From NCBI GenBank assembly GCA_041917975.1, contig JAYRWN010000185.1, forward strand, positions 1-26,509: a DNA stretch of 26,509 nt, given 5' to 3'. Shown here one piece after another: positions 16,926 through 25,231 of the stretch; the stretch's first letter is position 1; each line of letters starts with the position of its first letter. The translations under genes and the position numbers were made by a program. The notes beneath the pieces were generated by a model. The model searched no databases and had not been told where the DNA came from. It saw only the letters and a list, made by a program, of their open reading frames with translations. The DNA is from JAYRWN01 sp041917975. GTDB taxonomy: Bacteria; Bacteroidota; Bacteroidia; Chitinophagales; Saprospiraceae.

Positions 16926-17957
16926 ATGGGGAAAAATTTTATCGTAGGATGCTGGTGTGCGATCATCTGGGCCTATGGATGTACTTCCGATAATAAGTCG
17001 TCCATGGATCAGGAGGAGAATCAATCAGCTAAAATACGGATCATCTTTGATACGGATGCCAACAATGAATTGGATGATCAGCATGCCTTAGCGTATTTAT
17101 TATTGAATGGCGGGGTATTTCAAGTAGAGGGAGTTACGGTTAACGCCACCCCAAGCGGAGGGGCAGTAAAAAATCATTATGAAGAAGCGGCCAGAATCAT
17201 TCAATTATGCAACCTTAGTGAAGCCATACCTCTGGTAACGGGAGCGGATAAAAATTTTCCGGACATCCGGGCACAAATTCAACAACCTGATTTTGATGGG
17301 GCAGAAGCAGTAAATTTCATCATTCAAAGAGCTAATATCCCGGATACTAATAAATTGGTGGTATTGGCTGTGGGCAAGCTAACTAACTTGGCTTTAGCTT
17401 TACTTAAAGACCCTTCGCTAAGTAATAAAATACGCTTGGTTTGGTTAGGATCGAATTACCCCAAGCCGGGTGAGTATAATCAAAATTGTGATACGGCGGC
17501 GATGAGTTATGTACTCCAAACCGCGGTACCTTTTGAAATGGTTACGGTGCGTTATGGCGAGCCCAGCGGAACAGCTGCAGTTGCTATCACTCAGAATGAA
17601 ATTAATGCCCGCATGCCCGGATTAGGGCCGAAAGCTACACAACCTGTAACGGGTCGTCATGGAGGTACATTTGCTACTTTCGGCGATTATGCGATAGACT
17701 TATTTGCCCACATTGATTATCATGACAGTACAAAATCCCGGGCCTTGTTTGATATGGCTGCGGTAGCTATTGTTAAAGACCCCGGATTGGCAGCCAGACT
17801 GAATATCCCTGCCCCGGTTTTAGTTCAAAATCAATGGGTGGACCAGTCGCAAAACCCGCGGACTATCACTATATGGGAATATTTTTCGCGAGAGGCCATT
17901 CTTGAAGATTTTTTTAATACGCTCCAGAACCCCCAGCCGGTAAAGTCTGCCCAATGA
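16926..17957 (+). CDS. nucleoside hydrolase, predicted lipoprotein
   Basis: A 343-residue inosine/uridine-preferring nucleoside hydrolase family protein, which splits ribonucleosides into base and ribose. The N-terminal calcium/substrate loop is seen as D42-T-D44-A-N-N-E-L-D50-D51, where classic members have DxDPGxDD; GVTVNAT (69-75) and the late segment RALFD276MAAVA, matching HDPLAVA of classic enzymes, also fit. In that segment the usual histidine is replaced by F275. The N-terminus is a short signal peptide ending in AYG-C19, a plausible lipobox, so the enzyme probably acts outside the inner membrane. Its stop overlaps the start of the ribokinase gene by four bases (ATGA). Substrate range cannot be read from sequence. 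Confidence 0.88.
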   Translation: MGKNFIVGCWCAIIWAYGCTSDNKSSMDQEENQSAKIRIIFDTDANNELDDQHALAYLLLNGGVFQVEGVTVNATPSGGAVKNHYEEAARIIQLCNLSEAIPLVTGADKNFPDIRAQIQQPDFDGAEAVNFIIQRANIPDTNKLVVLAVGKLTNLALALLKDPSLSNKIRLVWLGSNYPKPGEYNQNCDTAAMSYVLQTAVPFEMVTVRYGEPSGTAAVAITQNEINARMPGLGPKATQPVTGRHGGTFATFGDYAIDLFAHIDYHDSTKSRALFDMAAVAIVKDPGLAARLNIPAPVLVQNQWVDQSQNPRTITIWEYFSREAILEDFFNTLQNPQPVKSAQ

Positions 17958-18868
17958 ATAAAATATTAGTGATAGGCAGCAGCAATACCGATATGGTGGT
18001 AAAAACCCAGCATTTCCCAGCACCGGGTGAAACGGTATTAGGCGGAACCTTTTATATGTTTCCAGGTGGAAAAGGGGCAAATCAGGCCGTTGCAGCAGCT
18101 CGTGCCGGCGGAGAAGTCACCTTTATTACCAAAACCGGTCATGATCTGTTTGGACAAACGGCCAAACAAGGGCTTCAAGCGGAAGGTGTAGATACTAACT
18201 ATGTATTTAGTACCAGCGATTATGCTTCCGGGATAGCATTAATTACGGTCGATGAACACGGGGAAAACGAAATAGTCGTCGCACCCGGAGCCAATCAAGT
18301 TTTGGACCGGGTCGATTTGGATGTAGCCGAGGAGGCGTTCAAACGCAGCACTTTTTTGTTAATGCAGTTGGAAATATCTTTAGATACGGTAGGATATGCC
18401 CTGCAAAAAGGTCGTCAATACGGACTGACCATCATCTTAAACCCTGCACCGGCGACAACGATCCCTTTGGATTGGTACCCTTATTTGGACTTAATCACCC
18501 CTAATGAGACGGAAGCTGAGCTATTAACCGGCATTAAGGTCTATGATTTGGACAGTGCTGCTCAAGCTTGTCGCGTATTATTACACCGGGGGGTGAAACA
18601 AGTCATCATTACGATGGGTGCCCGTGGCGCATTTTATTGCTCAGCGCATATGCAATATCTCGTACCTGCTATATCTGTAACTCCTATCGATACTACCGCT
18701 GCAGGCGATGTATTCAATGGAGCACTAACGGTGGGGTTGGCAGAAGGGCTGGATTGGCTGGAGGCCATACATTGGGCTAATGTGGCGGCCGCCATCAGTG
18801 TGACCAGGCTGGGTGCGCAGGCCTCTGGCCCCACACGCCAAGAAATCGACTTTTTAGCTTCAAAATAA
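17954..18868 (+). CDS. rbsK: ribokinase (PfkB family)
   Basis: A 304-residue cytoplasmic sugar kinase that phosphorylates D-ribose at O5 with ATP. The sugar-binding N-terminal motif GGKGANQA (38-45) and the PfkB signature D246-T-T-A-A-G-D252, with D252 as the catalytic base, are both present. Other ribokinase features are GSSNTD (8-13), NPAP (163-166) and the P-N-E-x-E stretch (ITPNETEAEL, 181-190). Length is normal. It starts inside the stop of the nucleoside hydrolase gene and ends seven bases before the transporter gene, so it should phosphorylate ribose freed by the hydrolase, giving ribose 5-phosphate for the pentose phosphate pathway. Confidence 0.93.
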   Translation: MNKILVIGSSNTDMVVKTQHFPAPGETVLGGTFYMFPGGKGANQAVAAARAGGEVTFITKTGHDLFGQTAKQGLQAEGVDTNYVFSTSDYASGIALITVDEHGENEIVVAPGANQVLDRVDLDVAEEAFKRSTFLLMQLEISLDTVGYALQKGRQYGLTIILNPAPATTIPLDWYPYLDLITPNETEAELLTGIKVYDLDSAAQACRVLLHRGVKQVIITMGARGAFYCSAHMQYLVPAISVTPIDTTAAGDVFNGALTVGLAEGLDWLEAIHWANVAAAISVTRLGAQASGPTRQEIDFLASK

Positions 18869-18875
18869 ATACTTT

Positions 18876-19874
18876 ATGTATATCATTGAAACATATACTT
18901 TGGCAGTGATTTTTTGTATCATCACGATGCTTTGTTGGGGATCATGGGCTAACACCCAGAAATTAGCTGCTTCATCCTGGCGATTTGAACTGTTTTATTG
19001 GGATTATGTGCTTGGTATTTTGATAATGTCCGTCTTTTTTGCATTTACTTTGGGCTCCAACGGAGCGGAGGGCCGAAGCTTTCTTGCAGACCTGCAACAG
19101 GGGGAGGGAGCCTCCATAAACTCAGCCCTCCTGGGTGGGATACTTTTCAACCTAGCTAACATCCTGCTGAGTGCTTCCATTGCCATTGCCGGTATGGCGG
19201 TGGCTTTCCCCGTCGGCATTGGGTTAGCATTGGTCATAGGCGTGGTGGTTAATTATCTGGATGCACCGGTGGGCCAAGCCGGATTATTATTCTCCGGTGT
19301 GGCTTTCATTGCCCTGGCCATCTTGCTTAATGCATATGCTTACCGCCAATTAAAATCCAGCAGTAGCCAACCCGGGGCCAATAAGGGGCTATGGCTGGCT
19401 TTGATAGCAGGTATATTAATGGGTTTCTTTTATAAATATGTAGCCCAATCCATGTTTCCTGATTTTAATGAGCCATTACCCGGTAAGCTCAGTCCGTATA
19501 CAGCGGTGTTTTTGTTTGCTATCGGTATCCTAATGAGCAATGTGGTCTTTAACAGTATTCTGATGTACCGTCCTTTTAATGGAAGTGCGGTCTCTTATGG
19601 TCACTATTTTCGTGGGGAGTTAAAAAACCATCTTACCGGTATTCTAGGCGGAATGATCTGGTGCGTCGGGATGTCTTTTAGTATTATTGCTTCTGATAAG
19701 GCCGGCCCGGCCATTTCTTATGGATTGGGTCAGGGGGCTACGGTCATTGCAGCCATATGGGGGATTTTTATCTGGAAAGAATTTAAAGGAGCCGCACAGT
19801 CTACCCACAGACTCTTGTATATTATGTTAGGCCTTTATATCCTGGGTCTTGCTTTGATTATTGGAGCCCGTTAA
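18876..19874 (+). CDS. ureide-permease-like / DMT-type sugar or nucleobase transporter
   Basis: A 332-residue integral membrane protein with about ten hydrophobic segments and short loops, as in the drug/metabolite transporter superfamily. The start, MYIIETYTLAVIFC, the following CWGSWANTQKL and the YWDY after it resemble plant ureide permeases and the GRP glucose/ribose porter group; the half-way cytoplasmic loop is short (about 155-168). In bacteria such proteins are usually labelled only as DMT permeases. The tight operon with a nucleoside hydrolase and ribokinase suggests import of ribose, a nucleobase or a nucleoside; ribose fits the kinase best, while the ureide-permease similarity points to bases or their breakdown products. 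The gene ends nine bases from a convergent gene. Confidence 0.75.
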   Translation: MYIIETYTLAVIFCIITMLCWGSWANTQKLAASSWRFELFYWDYVLGILIMSVFFAFTLGSNGAEGRSFLADLQQGEGASINSALLGGILFNLANILLSASIAIAGMAVAFPVGIGLALVIGVVVNYLDAPVGQAGLLFSGVAFIALAILLNAYAYRQLKSSSSQPGANKGLWLALIAGILMGFFYKYVAQSMFPDFNEPLPGKLSPYTAVFLFAIGILMSNVVFNSILMYRPFNGSAVSYGHYFRGELKNHLTGILGGMIWCVGMSFSIIASDKAGPAISYGLGQGATVIAAIWGIFIWKEFKGAAQSTHRLLYIMLGLYILGLALIIGAR

Positions 19875-19883
19875 ACTAATCCT

Positions 19884-21347
19884 TCAAGCCAATAAGGCCG
19901 GGATCACTTCACCGGCTACATCCGTAAGGCGATAGCGGCGACCTAAATGTTTATAGGTCAGTTGTTCGTGGTTAATACCTAACAAATGCAGGATGGTGGC
20001 ATGTAAATCATTTACATGCACCGGGTCTTTTGCAATATTGTATCCAAATTCATCAGTCTCTCCGTAGGTTAATCCGGCTTTTACGCCTCCACCGGCCATA
20101 AAAATGCTAAAACAACGAGGGTGGTGATCACGCCCATAGTTGCCGCCGGCCAGTGAGCCCTGACAATAGTTGGTACGGCCAAATTCCCCACCCCAGATGA
20201 CCAGAGTTTCGTCAAGCAGTCCGCGTTGTTTAAGGTCGTTAATTAAAGCAGCGGTAGGTCGGTCTACATCCTGCGCTTGCAGGGGCATTTCTCCGACCAG
20301 GTTACCATGCTGGTCCCATCCCTGATGGTACAATTGTACAAAACGGACGCCTGCTTCAGAGAGTTTGCGGGCTAGCAGACAATTGGCAGCATAGGATCCA
20401 GGCAGAAGGCAATCTGGTCCGTACATTTTAATGATGCTATCCGGTTCATTGCCAATGTTGGTGAGCTCCGGCATTTCTGTCTGCATGCGAAAAGCCAACT
20501 CGTATTGTTTAATTTTTGCCTCTATTTCCGGATCACCAAATTCGGTCATGTTTATGCCATTTAACGCTGCTATCTGGTCCAGCATCCGGCGGCGGTCCTG
20601 CATTTCTACACCCTCCGGATTTTTTAAATACAAGACCGGATCTTCACTCCGGCTGAATTGCACTCCTTGATGTACACTCTCTAAAAACCCATTGGTCCAT
20701 AATTTGGAGTAAACACCCTGGCCATTGCCGCGTCCACGGGATAACAAGACACAAAAGGAGGGGAGATTTGAATTCTCCGTGCCTAAGCCATAACTAAGCC
20801 AGGCACCCATGCTGGGCCGGTTTCCTTGTTGAGCTCCGGTCTGCATGAAGGTCAAAGCAGGATCATGATTGATGGCCTCGGTATGCATCGTGCGAATGAC
20901 ACAGAGATCATCAGCAACTTTGGATAGATGCGGGAATAATTCGCTGATCCATATTCCAGACTGACCATGTTGTTCGAACGCAAATTTTGAGCCCACTAAT
21001 GGAAAGCGTTCCTGACCACTGGTCATACCCGTGAGACGTTGTCCCATACGTATCGAAGCGGGAAGATCCTGGCCAAACATATCTATCAGCTTCGGTTTAT
21101 AATCAAATGTTTCTAATTGGCTTGGTGCACCGTTTTGAAACAGGTAAATGACGCGTTTAGCTTTGGGGGCGAAATGAGGGCCTTGGATAGGCATACTACC
21201 CATGGTTAGACTGCCTTTTTTATAGCGGTCTAAAATAGCCGGGACCATCAGAGAGCCCAGCGCAAGAGTACCCAAGCCAATACTAAGCTTACCGAAAAAA
21301 TGTCTCCGGGTTACTGATTTTTGGTGTTCAAGAATTGGATCAGCCAT
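19884..21347 (-). CDS. DUF1501 family protein, Tat-exported
   Basis: A 487-residue DUF1501 protein, a family related in fold to alkaline phosphatase/sulfatase-type enzymes, with no firmly established activity. The N-terminus has a twin-arginine signal (T-R14-R15-H-F-F, then the hydrophobic stretch LSIGLGTLALGSLMVPAIL), so it is folded before export. Family motifs are KAKRVIYLFQNGAPSQLETFDYKP, the SELFPHLSKVADDLCVIRTM segment, HQGWDQHGN and WGGEFGRTNYCQG, and near the end GRDHHPRCFS and DLHATILHLLGI. It is encoded 23 bases after the DUF1549/DUF1553 gene, its standard partner in Planctomycetota and Verrucomicrobiota. The ATG at 21347 directly precedes the Tat signal. Confidence 0.92.
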   Translation of the reverse strand: MADPILEHQKSVTRRHFFGKLSIGLGTLALGSLMVPAILDRYKKGSLTMGSMPIQGPHFAPKAKRVIYLFQNGAPSQLETFDYKPKLIDMFGQDLPASIRMGQRLTGMTSGQERFPLVGSKFAFEQHGQSGIWISELFPHLSKVADDLCVIRTMHTEAINHDPALTFMQTGAQQGNRPSMGAWLSYGLGTENSNLPSFCVLLSRGRGNGQGVYSKLWTNGFLESVHQGVQFSRSEDPVLYLKNPEGVEMQDRRRMLDQIAALNGINMTEFGDPEIEAKIKQYELAFRMQTEMPELTNIGNEPDSIIKMYGPDCLLPGSYAANCLLARKLSEAGVRFVQLYHQGWDQHGNLVGEMPLQAQDVDRPTAALINDLKQRGLLDETLVIWGGEFGRTNYCQGSLAGGNYGRDHHPRCFSIFMAGGGVKAGLTYGETDEFGYNIAKDPVHVNDLHATILHLLGINHEQLTYKHLGRRYRLTDVAGEVIPALLA

Positions 21348-21370
21348 AACGATGGGTTATTTTAATTTAC

Positions 21371-23689
21371 TTAGGTTTTAGTGATTACTTCTTCCAGATT
21401 ATAGATGGTGTGGATGACCTGCATAAGCGCCGCAAGAGATGCTTGGTCGGTAGACTGCGAAGCGGGATATTCACCGACATCTAACAGCAATGAAGCCTTG
21501 TCCGGTGCAGTTTGGAATACCTTAAATTCAGTCGTATAATATTTGGTTAGGTGGTCCAATTCTTCTGCCTTGGGATGGCGGCAAGCAATTAATCTAAAAG
21601 CATTGGTAATATTGGTTTTTAGGTCATTGGATTGTTGTAACAACCGGTCGGCTAACACGCGGGATGCCTCACCGATGTGCGGGTCATTGATCATTACCAA
21701 TGCTTGTAAGGGTGTGTTGGTGACGATCCGTTTCACCTCGCACTGGTCCCGATTGCTCGCATCGAACATGAGCATGACCGGTGGAGGAACTGTTCGTTTA
21801 ATAAAATTATACATACCACGGCGGTATAATTTATCGCCATTATCCTGAGTATAACGGGCTAGCTCACCTCGCCCTGAGGTTGAAGCTTCCCATATGCCTT
21901 CCGGCTGATAGGTTTTTACGCTGGGTCCACCAATGTTTTTATTGAGCAATCCACTGCTGGCTAAGGCCAGATCACGAACCATTTCTGCCTTATACCGCAG
22001 GCGTACGCCGCGTGAATAGTACCGATTATCCGGATCTTTTTCCAGTTTTTCACCATCTATGGTTGCATTTTGTAAGTAGGTAGCTGAAGTCAAAATAATT
22101 TTTATAAACGCCTTGGTGTCCCATCCTTGGGTCCGGTAATTGGTAGCTAACCAATCCAAAAGTTCTGCGTGAGTAGGCAGTTCGCCCTGTAATCCAAAAT
22201 CCCCGGATGTACGCACTATACCTTGGCCAAATATCTCCTGCCATATGCGGTTTACCACCACACGAGCCGTCAAGGGATGAGCTGGGTCCAGTAACCACTG
22301 AGCCAAGCCCAGACGGTTCGGAGGATATTTCGTGGTATCAAATGGTAAAATACGGCTGGGGGTTCCAAAAGGAACTATCTCGTCCGGGGCGTCGTAGTTA
22401 CCCCGCCGCAACAGATGCGTTGGTCTGATCACTGACGAATCTTTCATAATCATCACGGTCACATCCTGGCTATCCTGTTTGTTGATAAAACTAAGCAGGG
22501 TATCTATGTCTTGACGATTGATCCGCAAATTAGGGGGGTCAGCATAAGAATTCAGAGAAATATCACCTAAAAGCCCTTTTTCATTAAGCTGGTTAAAAAA
22601 AGCGAAGGTAGAGAAGTACTCTTTCTGGGATATGGGGTCATACTTGTGGTCATGGCATTTGGCACATTCGAACGTCATGCCCAGGAAGGCTTTGGCAAAC
22701 GTATTGGTCCGGTCAGTGACGTATTCTATCCGATATTCTTCATCTATTACCCCCCCCTCCTGGGTGATTTTATGATTGCGGTTAAACCCAGTGGCCAGCA
22801 GCATTTCCTTATTCGGATTGGGCAGCAAATCACCAGCCAGTTGCCAGGTCAGAAATTTATCAAAAGGGTAATTGGCATTAAAAGCGTGGATGACCCAATC
22901 CCGCCATGGCCACATACTGCGCGGGCCATCATCCTGGTAACCATGGGAGTCAGCATACCTGGCTACATCCAGCCAATACACAGCCCACTTTTCTCCAAAA
23001 TGTTGATCAGCCAACAGTTCGTCAATGACTTTTTCATAAGCTTGAGGAGATTGATCTGCTAAAAAACGGTCTTGTAAATCTAAAGAAGGAGGCAATCCGG
23101 TCAAATCGTAGCAAACTCGCTTGAGCAACCGTTCTTTATCGGCCATTCCATTTGGTTTAAGACCGCGGGCCTCTATTTGGGCTAAAATAAAATAATCTAT
23201 CTCGTTTCGCACCCATTTTTTGTCTTTTATCGGCGGTAGATCAGGGTTTTGGATGGGTAAATAAGCCCAATGCGGCTTGTATTCAGCGCCTTGCCTGATC
23301 CATTTTTCGATCAGTTTTATTTCATGGGTGGTCAGCGTAAGATAAGATTCCGGGGGTGGCATAATGTCGGCAGTATCGGTACTGGAAATACGCCGATAAA
23401 GCTCCGAAACCTCTGGTTTGCCGGGTACAATGACGTGGTGAGTGGGGTCGTTTTTCAAAGCAGCATAGGCACCTTCGGCATGATCAAGCCGCAGATCTTC
23501 CTTGCGAGTGCTATGATCAGGGCCATGACATTTAAAACATTTATCCGATAAAATAGGTCGTATATGCAGGTTATAGTCCACTTGGTCAGGCATAGTACCT
23601 ATATTGTCCAGGTCCGTTCCATTTTGATTACATGAACTAATACAAAATACTCCAATTATAGTCCACAAATAAAGATTGGGCTTTAACAT
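21371..23689 (-). CDS. cytochrome-c-domain lipoprotein with DUF1549 and DUF1553 (PSD1 family)
   Basis: A 772-residue exported protein. The lipobox ISS-C20 follows a hydrophobic stretch, so it is a lipoprotein. Domains in order: PSCyt1 cytochrome-c-like domain (about 37-140) with the haem-binding motif CFKCH (51-55) and a possible methionine ligand in DIMPPPE; DUF1549 (about 160-372, DLTGLPPSLD and WLDVARYADSHGYQDDGPR), closing with a second haem-type motif CAKCH (342-346) in FECAKCHDHKYDP; and DUF1553 (about 455-735, RLGLAQWLLDPAHPLTARVV, NTPLQALVMINDP). The link between the last two is short, so the protein is smaller than the roughly 900-1100 residues I recall as common in the family. ATG 23689 is preferred over TTG 23698. 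It pairs with the DUF1501 gene; activity is not established. Confidence 0.92.
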   Translation of the reverse strand: MLKPNLYLWTIIGVFCISSCNQNGTDLDNIGTMPDQVDYNLHIRPILSDKCFKCHGPDHSTRKEDLRLDHAEGAYAALKNDPTHHVIVPGKPEVSELYRRISSTDTADIMPPPESYLTLTTHEIKLIEKWIRQGAEYKPHWAYLPIQNPDLPPIKDKKWVRNEIDYFILAQIEARGLKPNGMADKERLLKRVCYDLTGLPPSLDLQDRFLADQSPQAYEKVIDELLADQHFGEKWAVYWLDVARYADSHGYQDDGPRSMWPWRDWVIHAFNANYPFDKFLTWQLAGDLLPNPNKEMLLATGFNRNHKITQEGGVIDEEYRIEYVTDRTNTFAKAFLGMTFECAKCHDHKYDPISQKEYFSTFAFFNQLNEKGLLGDISLNSYADPPNLRINRQDIDTLLSFINKQDSQDVTVMIMKDSSVIRPTHLLRRGNYDAPDEIVPFGTPSRILPFDTTKYPPNRLGLAQWLLDPAHPLTARVVVNRIWQEIFGQGIVRTSGDFGLQGELPTHAELLDWLATNYRTQGWDTKAFIKIILTSATYLQNATIDGEKLEKDPDNRYYSRGVRLRYKAEMVRDLALASSGLLNKNIGGPSVKTYQPEGIWEASTSGRGELARYTQDNGDKLYRRGMYNFIKRTVPPPVMLMFDASNRDQCEVKRIVTNTPLQALVMINDPHIGEASRVLADRLLQQSNDLKTNITNAFRLIACRHPKAEELDHLTKYYTTEFKVFQTAPDKASLLLDVGEYPASQSTDQASLAALMQVIHTIYNLEEVITKT

Positions 23690-23775
23690 ACCTGCCAAAA
23701 TTTGATTTTATCCCTGTGTAAAATTAACCAATATCCTATATAATTGGAGCCTGTTGCTCAAATATTAATGATTTA

Positions 23776-23795
23776 GTCCGCTAATGTAGGCGGAC
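23776..23795. other. small inverted repeat in the intergenic region
   Basis: GTCCGC (23776-23781) and GCGGAC (23790-23795) form a perfect six-base stem with an eight-base loop (TAATGTAG), about 100 bases before the lipoprotein gene at 23897 and 87 bases upstream of the divergent gene at 23689. There is no T-run, so it is not a terminator. It could be an operator or chance; nothing else is seen in this 207-base gap. Confidence 0.3.
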
Positions 23796-23896
23796 CAAGA
23801 ATTTATAAACACCTCCTGCTTCTTTTGGCATGAATTATGTTGTTAAAAATATGCCCCTCGTGTTCGCCCCATTAAATAATCTAATTTATTATTTGG

Positions 23897-24490
23897 ATGA
23901 CACAGAAAGCTATCCTACTATTCGCGGTGTTTTTGAGCGTGCATTGCAAGGACATTACAGATGTTAAGTTTAATGAACTTTCGGACGACTACATCCTCAT
24001 CGAAGATGCCAATGTTTTATTAAAACCTGTAGACGGTATCTATAAAACAAAACAATTTGCCGGAATGAGTGATGAGACCGGGTGGATTAATGTCACCGTT
24101 GACCGCCTGTTTTTGCCTTATGAAAAGGCGGTGTCGGAACTTAGTAAGAAGAACCTGCTGATGAAAGAAATCAAACGGAAGGATATCAAAAAAATCGTCC
24201 TGAATACAGGTTTAGCCACTATGATAGAAGGCGTCGAAAGTAAAGACGGTCAGGAGTATAAACGGTTTACGCTCATTATGCCCGCTGATAAAAATTATAC
24301 TGTGGTGATCAATGGGACCTACCCGATGTATTTTGCGCATCTGGACGAAAAGGACACGGATCAAAAATTAAAAAACATAATCCTCTCAGCGATATATACG
24401 GACGATGCGGAAATTCTGGGAAAAGTACGTCAGAGTGCTGAATTCCCTTCCGATGCCATTACAGTCGATAAAACCAAAGGCAAACCTTAA
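23897..24490 (+). CDS. unrecognised predicted lipoprotein
   Basis: A 197-residue protein I do not recognise. The N-terminus MTQKAILLFAVFLSVHC is a short signal peptide with a lipobox-like SVHC, cysteine C17. The mature part is strand- and helix-mixed, without cysteines or repeats. Visible stretches are FAGMSDETGWINVTVDRL at about 55-72, KKIVLNTGLATMIEG at about 100-114, and FTLIMPADKNYTVVINGTYP at about 124-143; the pattern of a modified effector strand followed by VVxINGTYP resembles small Mog1/DcrB-like sandwich proteins, but this is only an impression. It is flanked by gaps of about 200 bases on both sides, so it is probably its own transcription unit. Confidence 0.65.
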   Translation: MTQKAILLFAVFLSVHCKDITDVKFNELSDDYILIEDANVLLKPVDGIYKTKQFAGMSDETGWINVTVDRLFLPYEKAVSELSKKNLLMKEIKRKDIKKIVLNTGLATMIEGVESKDGQEYKRFTLIMPADKNYTVVINGTYPMYFAHLDEKDTDQKLKNIILSAIYTDDAEILGKVRQSAEFPSDAITVDKTKGKP

Positions 24491-24675
24491 CAATACTTAT
24501 TTAAAGAAAATTACACGCGTTAGCTCACCCTCCTGCCTTTTAAAAGTGGCACGTGTGGGCGGTTAATATTAATCCTCTGCGGTTAAAGACTATTCCTGGT
24601 TGCCCAAAATCGGTGATGAACCCTTTATCTCCATTCTGCGCCTGACAAAATCAAACATAATAGGCATTTTTTGAT

Positions 24676-24683
24676 TAGTTTTG
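24676..24683 (+). promoter_or_regulatory. TAnnTTTG -7 promoter box of the SlyD gene
   Basis: TAGTTTTG at 24676-24683 is an exact match to the Bacteroidota -7 consensus TAnnTTTG and lies 24 bases before the ATG at 24708, giving a short leader. No TTTG -33 box is found at 19-21 bases upstream, so the call is moderate. It argues that translation begins at ATG 24708, not at TTG 24681, which would fall within the promoter. Confidence 0.45.
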
Positions 24684-24707
24684 CAGTTGCTCTATAAATT
24701 GAAAATA

Positions 24708-25178
24708 ATGCAAATTTCAAAAAATAAAGTAGCCGCAATTCATTATACCCTGCGCAACGCAGCTGGTGAAGTAATGGATTCCAGCGCTGGAAGAGATCCC
24801 TTGTATTATCTGCATGGAAATCATAATCTGATTCCTGGTATGGAAGATGGATTGGAAGGAAAAACCACAGGCGACAAGTTTAGCTTGGTCGTTTCACCAG
24901 AAAAAGGGTATGGTCACTACCAGCAAGATTTACTCCAAAATGTTGATTTGTCCCTTTTTGGAGATCAAAAAGTAGAGGTAGGGATGGAATTTCAGGATAA
25001 CCACCGGCATACCTTTGTCGTGAAAGAAATCAGTGGGAAAAAGGTGATCATTGATGGCAATCACCCCCTGGCAGGACAGGAGTTGCACTTCGAAGTAGAA
25101 GTTACAGAAGTAAGAGTCGCCACCCGGGAAGAAATTGAGCATGGACACGTCCATGGACCTGGCGGGCACCACCATTAA
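24708..25178 (+). CDS. slyD: FKBP-type peptidyl-prolyl cis-trans isomerase, SlyD family
   Basis: SlyD is a cytoplasmic prolyl isomerase and chaperone that also handles nickel for some metalloenzymes. The 156-residue protein shows the FKBP core (V-A-A-I-H-Y-T-L...GEVMDSS...LIPGMEDGLEG), the insert-in-flap domain beginning around PEKGYGHYQQDLLQ and containing GMEFQDN, and NHPLAGQELHFEVEVTEVR near the end. A histidine-rich tail, HGHVHGPGGHHH, is typical of metal-binding SlyD proteins, although shorter than in E. coli. The ATG start at 24708 fits both the family and a promoter box just upstream. The ribA gene follows after 53 bases, which include three copies of AGTGTG (25179-25196). Confidence 0.93.
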   Translation: MQISKNKVAAIHYTLRNAAGEVMDSSAGRDPLYYLHGNHNLIPGMEDGLEGKTTGDKFSLVVSPEKGYGHYQQDLLQNVDLSLFGDQKVEVGMEFQDNHRHTFVVKEISGKKVIIDGNHPLAGQELHFEVEVTEVRVATREEIEHGHVHGPGGHHH

Positions 25179-25231
25179 AGTGTGAGTGTGAGTGTGGAGA
25201 GTGAAAGTTCATGATTGTATTATAATTAAAT

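Noticed and set aside
22646..23062. A 138-codon plus-strand frame inside the DUF1549/DUF1553 gene
   Set aside because: It is the complement of a strongly supported gene with recognised domains and haem motifs.
25179..25196. Three tandem copies of AGTGTG between slyD and ribA
   Set aside because: Too short to call a functional repeat; most likely simple-sequence drift.
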